From NCBI RefSeq assembly GCF_014982975.1, contig NZ_JADCKL010000001.1, forward strand, positions 1 through 64,000: a stretch of DNA of 64,000 nucleotides. The letters run 5' to 3'. The notes beneath the pieces were generated by a model, which searched no databases, was not told where the DNA came from, and was given only the letters and a program-made list of their open reading frames with translations. Below are positions 58,706 to 64,000 of the stretch, piece by piece. The DNA comes from Claveliimonas monacensis. Lineage in GTDB: Bacteria > Bacillota > Clostridia > Lachnospirales > Lachnospiraceae. The number at the start of each line of letters is the position of its first letter. Position 1 is the stretch's first letter. The position numbers and the translations under genes are program-made.

Positions 58706-60121
58706 ATGGCAGAAATTCAGAAAAAACCAGTGAAAATAACAGAAACCATTCTGCGGGATGCACACCAGTCTCTGATCGCCACACGTATGACAACAGAGCA
58801 GATGCTGCCCATTATCGATAAAATGGATAAGGTCGGCTACCATTCCGTGGAGTGCTGGGGCGGCGCTACATTTGATGCGTCCCTCCGCTTCCTGAAGGAA
58901 GATCCCTGGGACAGACTTCGCAAGTTCAGGGATGGATTTAAAAACACAAAGCTTCAGATGCTTTTCAGAGGACAGAACATCCTGGGATACCGTCCCTACG
59001 CAGATGACGTGGTAGAGTACTTCGTACAGAAATCCGTGGCAAACGGCATTGATATCATCCGTATCTTTGACTGTATGAATGATCTCCGCAACCTGCAGAC
59101 TGCGGTCAAAGCGGCAAACAAGGAGAAAGCGGACGCACAGGTGGCTCTTTCCTACACACTGGGAGATGCCTACACAATGGACTACTGGGTAGACATCGCC
59201 AAGAGAATTGAGGATATGGGCGCTAATTCCATCTGTATCAAGGACATGGCAGGTCTGCTTCTTCCCTATGAGGCTACAGAGCTGATCGGAGCACTGAAAG
59301 AGGCTGTGGATCTTCCGATCCAGCTTCACACACACTACACATCAGGCGTTGCTTCCATGACCTATCTGAAAGCAGTGGAGGCAGGTGTGGATGTCATCGA
59401 CACAGCTATGTCTCCGTTCGCCCTGGGAACATCCCAGCCGGCCACAGAGGTTATGGTGGAGACTTTCCGCGGAACACCTTACGATACAGGACTGGATCAG
59501 AAGCTTCTGGCAGAGATCGCGGACTACTTCCGTCCTATCAGAGATGAGGCCCTGGACAGCGGACTTCTCAATCCGAAGAACCTTGGCGTCAACATCAAGA
59601 CACTTCTGTACCAGGTACCCGGAGGTATGCTCTCCAACCTTACATCCCAGCTTAAAGAGCAGGGCGCTGAGGATAAGTACTACGAGGTCCTGGAAGAAGT
59701 GCCGAGAGTCCGCAAGGATCTGGGCGAGCCACCTCTTGTCACACCTTCCTCACAGATCGTGGGAACACAGGCTGTGTTCAATGTGCTGATGGGAGAGCGC
59801 TACAAGATGGCCACAAAAGAGACAAAGGACGTCCTGAGCGGAAAATACGGTGCTACTGTTAAACCGTTCAACCCGGATGTGGTTAAGAAGGTTCTCGGAG
59901 ATAATCCGGAAGTTATCACATGCCGCCCGGCAGATCTGATCCCGGATGAGCTGGATACGCTTAGAAAAGAGTGTGAGCAGTGGATCCAGCAGGATGAGGA
60001 CGTGCTGACATACGCCCTCTTCCCACAGGTGGCAGTGGACTTCTTCAAGTACAGGGAAGCGCAGCAGACAAAGATCGATCCTGTTGTTGCGGATACAGAA
60101 AGCGGAAGCTATCCTGTATAA
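58706..60121 (+). CDS. Oxaloacetate decarboxylase alpha/transcarboxylase 5S-like subunit
   Basis: A 471-residue TIM-barrel carboxyltransferase that moves a carboxyl group between biotin and pyruvate/oxaloacetate. It begins with KITETILRDAHQSLIATRMT (metal ligand D), has EFWGGATFD-like ECWGGATFDA, LFRGQN, IRIFDCMNDL, SICIKDMAG (biotin-site lysine) and QLHTHYTSG (metal histidines). It ends without a biotin domain, as in the 5S subunit, so it depends on the separate carrier. ATG 58706 follows GGAGGAAG. A terminator closes the cluster. Confidence 0.93.
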   Translation: MAEIQKKPVKITETILRDAHQSLIATRMTTEQMLPIIDKMDKVGYHSVECWGGATFDASLRFLKEDPWDRLRKFRDGFKNTKLQMLFRGQNILGYRPYADDVVEYFVQKSVANGIDIIRIFDCMNDLRNLQTAVKAANKEKADAQVALSYTLGDAYTMDYWVDIAKRIEDMGANSICIKDMAGLLLPYEATELIGALKEAVDLPIQLHTHYTSGVASMTYLKAVEAGVDVIDTAMSPFALGTSQPATEVMVETFRGTPYDTGLDQKLLAEIADYFRPIRDEALDSGLLNPKNLGVNIKTLLYQVPGGMLSNLTSQLKEQGAEDKYYEVLEEVPRVRKDLGEPPLVTPSSQIVGTQAVFNVLMGERYKMATKETKDVLSGKYGATVKPFNPDVVKKVLGDNPEVITCRPADLIPDELDTLRKECEQWIQQDEDVLTYALFPQVAVDFFKYREAQQTKIDPVVADTESGSYPV

Positions 60122-60157
60122 CAGGGCAGCGGAGGACCGTGTAAGAAAGAAATAGTG

Positions 60158-60212
60158 GGCAGACAGACTGTAGACAGATCATGGGATCTGCCGCGGCCTG
60201 TCTGCTTTTTTA
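60158..60212 (+). terminator. Terminator after the decarboxylase cluster
   Basis: GCAGACAG and CTGTCTGC enclose a second hairpin (CAGATC-ATGG-GATCTG) and are followed by TTTTTTAT. Confidence 0.9.
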
Positions 60213-60243
60213 TACATGGCTATACATTGAAGACTGTTTCTCT

Positions 60244-61482
60244 TCAGGTGAGCTCCGCGATCCGGGATACGCCCACGTAGATTTCGGAAATTTTATACCA
60301 GGTGGAATAATCTGTAATCCCTGTCTGTGGCAGCCCGAAGACTCCCTGGAACTGCCGCACTGCCTCAGCCGTGGCAGGTCCGTAAATGCCGTCTGCGTTA
60401 AGTGTGGGGAGAGCTGGATAGGCTCCGGCAATAACATTCAGTTGCTCCTGGAGTTGACGGACTTTCGCTCCGGTGGAGCCGATTTCCAGATTGTAGCCCG
60501 GCCAGGAGGAGGGAATGCCGGAGATGGCCTCTGCGGTGTTAATGTACATGTTATCCCCGTAGTAGTAGCGGAGGATCTCAATGGGAGAGTAGCCCTGGTC
60601 TCCCAGAGATTTTGATCCCCACTGGGTCATCCAGTTTGGACACTGTACCTGGCGCCCGTCGCAGTACTGGGTCAGGATAGGCTGGCGCACATTGGGGCGG
60701 GACAGGTAATCCGCAAAGAGCTCATCCACGATGACGGAGATGGTATCATAGATATTCCGTTCCGGGATCCACTTGTGGTCAAAGGCTGTGGAAGAGGTGA
60801 TGGTGAAATCAAATCCCTGATTCCTGTACCACTCTGTATAAACCCGATTCAAGGTGAAGGACATGATGGCCAGCACATTGGCCCGTATGGTGTTGGCAGG
60901 CCAGGTGGCATAGATCTCGCTGGAGGCTACATTTTTAATGTAATCCTTGTATTTCACATAGTAATTCTGGGCAGTACTGTCTCTGGGGCTCCCGTTGTGC
61001 ACCACAATATACTCCGGTACCACGACGCGGCTCAGTACGATCTCCCCGGTCTCATTTACCGGCTTGATCTCATCTTCCGGGATCTTGGGGGGATAGTTGC
61101 CATAGAGAGTATGTGCAGGGATCACGAAGCGTTCCTCCCGACTGTCTGCAGAGTCGGAAGGGCGCATCCTTATGTTCTGGATGGCAGTGACACCCCCTAG
61201 GATTTCTGCCCCGGCGATACTGACTGTTTCAAAGCCCGGGGCGCTTGCAAGAATCGTATATTCAGAGTAGGGCTGCTGGTCAGAGGTGACATCCAGGCTG
61301 TATTCGACGGGCGGCGCGTCCAGCTCCAGCACCTCTGTCTGTCCCGAGCTGTCCGTGGTTGTTTCCTCCAGTATGCTGTCAGGGATACCCGTGTAGGAGA
61401 TGCGGATGTCAGCGCCGGCGATGGGATAGCCGTTTATTTCAGAAGTGACATTGATCTCAAGTTTTCCTGTGGAAGAAGGCAT
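60244..61482 (-). CDS. SleC-like spore cortex-lytic protein (SpoIID-like plus PG-binding domain)
   Basis: A 412-residue protein with SleC-type architecture. The N-terminal 130 residues are beta-rich (INVTSEINGYPIAGADIRISY, SVDVT-like repeats), resembling the SleC propeptide. Residues about 170-320 resemble the SpoIID/LytB fold (YIKNVASSEIYATWPANTIRANVLAIMSFTLNRV, in which the E could be the lytic residue). A C-terminal peptidoglycan-binding_1 domain (GSTGAKVRQLQEQLN, DGIYGPATAEAVRQFQ) completes it. SleC cleaves cortex peptidoglycan during germination after protease activation. No signal peptide is visible, as in SleC. Several paralogs exist in sporeformers, so exact orthology is not certain. 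Confidence 0.82.
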   Translation of the reverse strand: MPSSTGKLEINVTSEINGYPIAGADIRISYTGIPDSILEETTTDSSGQTEVLELDAPPVEYSLDVTSDQQPYSEYTILASAPGFETVSIAGAEILGGVTAIQNIRMRPSDSADSREERFVIPAHTLYGNYPPKIPEDEIKPVNETGEIVLSRVVVPEYIVVHNGSPRDSTAQNYYVKYKDYIKNVASSEIYATWPANTIRANVLAIMSFTLNRVYTEWYRNQGFDFTITSSTAFDHKWIPERNIYDTISVIVDELFADYLSRPNVRQPILTQYCDGRQVQCPNWMTQWGSKSLGDQGYSPIEILRYYYGDNMYINTAEAISGIPSSWPGYNLEIGSTGAKVRQLQEQLNVIAGAYPALPTLNADGIYGPATAEAVRQFQGVFGLPQTGITDYSTWYKISEIYVGVSRIAELT

Positions 61483-61539
61483 AGTAAACCTCGCAGAAGC
61501 AATCTTTTTTCACTGTCAGTATATGCAGGGAAAATCAGA

Positions 61540-61568
61540 TTGTGAAAAAGAAGAAATTCTCATATACT
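61540..61568 (+). promoter_or_regulatory. Promoter of the transglutaminase-like gene
   Basis: TTGTGA and TATACT are 17 bases apart, about 40 bases ahead of the start codon. Confidence 0.65.
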
Positions 61569-61614
61569 ATATCTATATACACGTTCACTGGATATGTGGC
61601 AGGAGTTCTGTTAT

Positions 61615-62868
61615 ATGAGTAGAAGAAAAAAGGAAAAAAGAGGATGCGGCCTGCCTTTCTGGATCCTGGCAGCTTTTGCCCTGGCAGCGGCCATTTACAG
61701 CAGAGACAGCATTGCAGAGCTGCTTTCTCTGCAGGACAATGAGGCCCGGGAGGTTTCGGCAGGGCAGGTTCCTGCGGGGAAAGCTGCTGGGGAGGAGATG
61801 CCCTCTGCGGAGGGGACAGAAAAGTATTACTACCAGCAGCTGGATCAGGATGAAAGGGAGATCTACAGCAGGATACGGGACGGTCTCTTTGCCTGTCAGG
61901 AGGAAATAGAGCTGGATGGGGTGTCCGCAGAGGAGACAGACCGCCTGTATGGCCTTGTCATGAAAGACTGTCCGGAGATTTTCTGGTGTGACGGTTCCGG
62001 CAGTCTGGTGACCAGTACCTCTGCTTTTGGGCTGGCAGGAAGCAGCGTGACACTCAGACCGGAATACAGCTGTACGGGAGAGGAAAAAGAAGCACGCCAG
62101 AGACAGATCCAGGAGGCGGCGGAAGAGTGCCTGGCCGGGATTGACAGTCAGGCATCGGACTATGAGAAGATCCTGTATGTGTATGAATATGTGGTCGGCA
62201 GTGTGGAGTATGATCTGGAGGCGGAGAACAACCAGAACATTTACAGTGTGTTTGTGGGGAGGCGCTCGGTGTGCGCCGGCTACGCCAAGGCAGTGCAGTA
62301 TCTTCTGGAGAGGCTGGGCGTGTTCTGCACCTATGTCAGCGGCACGGCTGTCTCCCAGGCGGGGGAGGGCGGCCACGCCTGGAACCTGGTCAGGTGCGAG
62401 GGACAGTACTGCTATGTGGATGCCACCTGGGGAGACCCGGTCTACCTCCAGGAGGGCCGGGAAGAGGACCAGGAGGCGCAGGAGAGTCCGGAGATCGCCT
62501 ACGATTACCTGTGCTGCGATGACACACAGCTCTTCCGGACCCATACGCCGGACAGCGACCAGGACCTCCCGGCCTGCAGTACCATGGCCTACAATTACTA
62601 TGTGGTGAACGGCATGTACTATGAGACCTACGATCCGGAGACCATCCTGCAGGCCATGAACCGTTCCATCGCAGCAGGAGAAGGGATGACTGTCCTGAAA
62701 TTTTCAGGGCCGGAGGTCTACCGGGAGGCCAGGGAGGAGGTGCTGACGGACCTGGCGGACCGTGCGGCCCGGAACCTGGCTCACCTGTACGGCATCGGCA
62801 CGGTGAGATATTCCTACCGGGACGATGACAGCCTTGACAAGATAACCATGTACTGGGACTACGAATAA
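61615..62868 (+). CDS. Membrane-anchored transglutaminase-like protease/peptidase family protein
   Basis: A 417-residue protein with one N-terminal span (GLPFWILAAFALAAAIY) and an extracellular transglutaminase-core domain. The triad is complete: C220 in SVCAGYAKA, H254 in GGHAWNLV, D269 in YVDATWGDP. The preceding helix (YEKILYVYEYVVGSVEYD) is typical of the group. Such proteins cleave or cross-link peptides at the cell surface; the target is unknown. ATG 61615 is chosen for the AGGAG 10 bases upstream; the longer frame lacks one. It diverges from the SleC-like gene. Confidence 0.88.
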   Translation: MSRRKKEKRGCGLPFWILAAFALAAAIYSRDSIAELLSLQDNEAREVSAGQVPAGKAAGEEMPSAEGTEKYYYQQLDQDEREIYSRIRDGLFACQEEIELDGVSAEETDRLYGLVMKDCPEIFWCDGSGSLVTSTSAFGLAGSSVTLRPEYSCTGEEKEARQRQIQEAAEECLAGIDSQASDYEKILYVYEYVVGSVEYDLEAENNQNIYSVFVGRRSVCAGYAKAVQYLLERLGVFCTYVSGTAVSQAGEGGHAWNLVRCEGQYCYVDATWGDPVYLQEGREEDQEAQESPEIAYDYLCCDDTQLFRTHTPDSDQDLPACSTMAYNYYVVNGMYYETYDPETILQAMNRSIAAGEGMTVLKFSGPEVYREAREEVLTDLADRAARNLAHLYGIGTVRYSYRDDDSLDKITMYWDYE

Positions 62869-62883
62869 AATGTATTTTATCGG

Positions 62884-62912
62884 TTGAAAATTGTCCTGAT
62901 CTGTAGTATAAT
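62884..62912 (+). promoter_or_regulatory. Promoter of carA
   Basis: TTGAAA and TATAAT are exactly 17 bases apart; the leader of about 160 bases contains the hairpins below. Confidence 0.8.
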
Positions 62913-62958
62913 CTTTACAATTTGTGGAGACATGATTTGTCGCTGGGGAGAAATGTAG

Positions 62959-63014
62959 AAAGGCAGTTGTGCTTGCACATACTGCCTTTTATTTCGCCCG
63001 GAAACATGCGGGCG
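62959..63014 (+). promoter_or_regulatory. Attenuator-like hairpins in the carA leader
   Basis: AAAGGCAGT-TGT pairs with ACA-T-ACTGCCTTT and is followed by a short T-rich tract (TATTTC); next, CGCCCG (62995) pairs with CGGGCG (63009). The first is a plausible early terminator. Pyrimidine genes are often controlled by attenuation, but I do not see the PyrR-binding consensus, so the trigger is open. Confidence 0.5.
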
Positions 63015-63078
63015 CTTCAGCTGGCAGAACAATCTTCGCATATTACATGAAAACATTGTGAAGGGAAAAGGTGAATAA

Positions 63079-64000
63079 ATGAAAGCGTTTCTTATTTTGG
63101 AAGACGGAACTGTCTTTACGGGAACCAGCATTGGATCTACGAGAGACATGATCAGTGAAATTGTATTTAATACCTCCATGACAGGCTATCTGGAGGTGCT
63201 GACTGACCCTTCTTACGCAGGACAGGCCGTAGTTATGACCTATCCATTGATCGGAAATTACGGAATTACACCGGACATGGAGTCAAAGAAAGCATGGCCG
63301 GACGGTTACATCGTAAGAGAATTATCGAGAATGCCAAGCAACTTCCGCTGCGAGGGAACCATCCAGGACTTCTTAAAGGAGCAGGATATCCCGGGCATCG
63401 CAGGAATTGATACCCGCGCCCTCACCAAGATCCTGAGGGAAAAGGGAACCATGAACGGTATGATCACTACCAATGAAAACTTTGATCTGGATGAGATCCT
63501 TCCGAAACTTCATGCGTACACAGTGGGAGATGTTGTGTCAAAGGTTACATGCCAGGAACCATATGTGCTGGAAGGAAATGGACCGAGGGTGGCGCTGATG
63601 GATTTCGGGGCAAAGAACAATATTGCAAAGTCCCTCAACAAGAGAGGCTGCCAGGTGACCATCTATCCGGCAGACACGACCGCTGAGGAGATCATCGCCT
63701 CCAGGCCGGACGGCATCATGCTCTCCAACGGCCCCGGGGACCCGGAGACCTGCACGGAGATCATCGGGCAGATCAAAAAGCTCTACGAGACAGATATCCC
63801 CATCTTTGCCATCTGTCTGGGACACCAGCTTATGGCTCTTGCCAATGGGGCAAAGACATACAAACTGAAATATGGTCACAGAGGCGGCAATCATCCGGTG
63901 AAGGATCTGACAAACAACCGGGTGTACATCTCCTCCCAGAACCACGGCTACGCGGTGGATGCCTCCACCATTGACCCGGCCATCGCAAAAGAGGCCTTTG
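63079..64000 (+). CDS. carA: Carbamoyl phosphate synthase small subunit, 5' part
   Basis: The first 307 residues of the glutamine amidotransferase subunit that supplies ammonia for carbamoyl phosphate (pyrimidines and arginine). The N-domain shows AFLILEDGTVFTGTSIG, EIVFNTSMTGYLEVLTDPSYAGQ, and IDTRALTKILREKG. The class I amidotransferase part has the site LMDFGAKNNIAKSL, MLSNGPGDPE and the nucleophile Cys in FAICLGHQLMALA; the catalytic His is probably in SSQNHGYAV or beyond. It runs off the right edge. AAAAGGTGA lies ahead of the ATG. Confidence 0.97.
   Translation, partial: MKAFLILEDGTVFTGTSIGSTRDMISEIVFNTSMTGYLEVLTDPSYAGQAVVMTYPLIGNYGITPDMESKKAWPDGYIVRELSRMPSNFRCEGTIQDFLKEQDIPGIAGIDTRALTKILREKGTMNGMITTNENFDLDEILPKLHAYTVGDVVSKVTCQEPYVLEGNGPRVALMDFGAKNNIAKSLNKRGCQVTIYPADTTAEEIIASRPDGIMLSNGPGDPETCTEIIGQIKKLYETDIPIFAICLGHQLMALANGAKTYKLKYGHRGGNHPVKDLTNNRVYISSQNHGYAVDASTIDPAIAKEAF

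Noticed and set aside
62913-63078. PyrR-binding attenuator
   Set aside because: The conserved PyrR-loop sequence is not seen; the leader is reported only as attenuator-like.
1-64000. Prophage, integrative element or CRISPR array
   Set aside because: No integrase, structural phage gene, conjugation gene or spaced direct repeats were seen; apart from the intron tail no mobile element is supported.

Overview
The window looks like a chromosomal segment of a spore-forming, anaerobic Clostridia bacterium, most likely a gut Lachnospiraceae relative. The evidence is the rpsB-tsf and pyrH-frr-uppS-cdsA-dxr-rseP order, the biotin-dependent sodium-pump decarboxylase cluster, a SleC-like spore cortex-lytic protein, AGGAGG-type ribosome binding sites almost everywhere, and GC-rich coding sequence. 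The species call is inference. No rRNA, tRNA or CRISPR array was recognised.

Layout. 1-2.9 kb: the 3' end of a class C-like group II intron, a broken ABC ATPase/permease chimera, an intact ABC ATPase and a shortened ABC-2 permease. 2.9-4.9 kb: rpsB-tsf with promoter and terminator. 5.1-9.4 kb: a minus-strand TIR-methyltransferase fusion facing away from a helicase that carries a membrane segment. 9.5-12.6 kb: a one-frame chimera of response regulator, histidine kinase and ABC permease, a glycine-zipper hypothetical, and a collapsed LysR gene. 12.7-16.5 kb: a large cell-wall-anchored metallophosphatase. 16.5-21.3 kb: a palindromic structured element followed by a four-gene operon (binding-protein/vWA lipoprotein, XpaC, second binding protein, TelA). 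21.4-37.5 kb: a LacI regulator facing an alpha-glucan operon with a binding protein, two permeases, pullulanase, debranching enzyme, phosphorylase, 4-alpha-glucanotransferase and two more GH13 enzymes. These would import maltodextrins and degrade them in the cytoplasm; the transport ATPase is not here. 37.5-39.8 kb: a ToxN/AbiQ-like type III toxin with a structured leader RNA, convergent with a MATE exporter that has its own attenuator. 39.8-47.8 kb: DedA, glycosyltransferase, acyltransferase and two-component system in an overlapping run, then Dus, a prepilin peptidase, a DUF3841 protein and a cytidylate-kinase-like protein. 47.9-54.5 kb: a second MATE, then the translation/isoprenoid/phospholipid operon. 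54.6-60.2 kb: a carboxyltransferase/Na+-pump cluster. 60.2-64 kb: SleC-like protein, a transglutaminase-like protein and the 5' part of carA.

Most notable: (1) the TIR-methyltransferase fusion; (2) a 12-kb zone with at least five deletion junctions that fused or shortened signalling and transporter genes, including an intact 711-codon chimera; (3) the vWA/XpaC/TelA operon with two orphan solute-binding proteins and a conspicuous foldable element upstream; (4) a ToxN-like toxin whose leader lacks obvious tandem antitoxin repeats but can form a pseudoknot. Functional proposals for these are inference from domain content.
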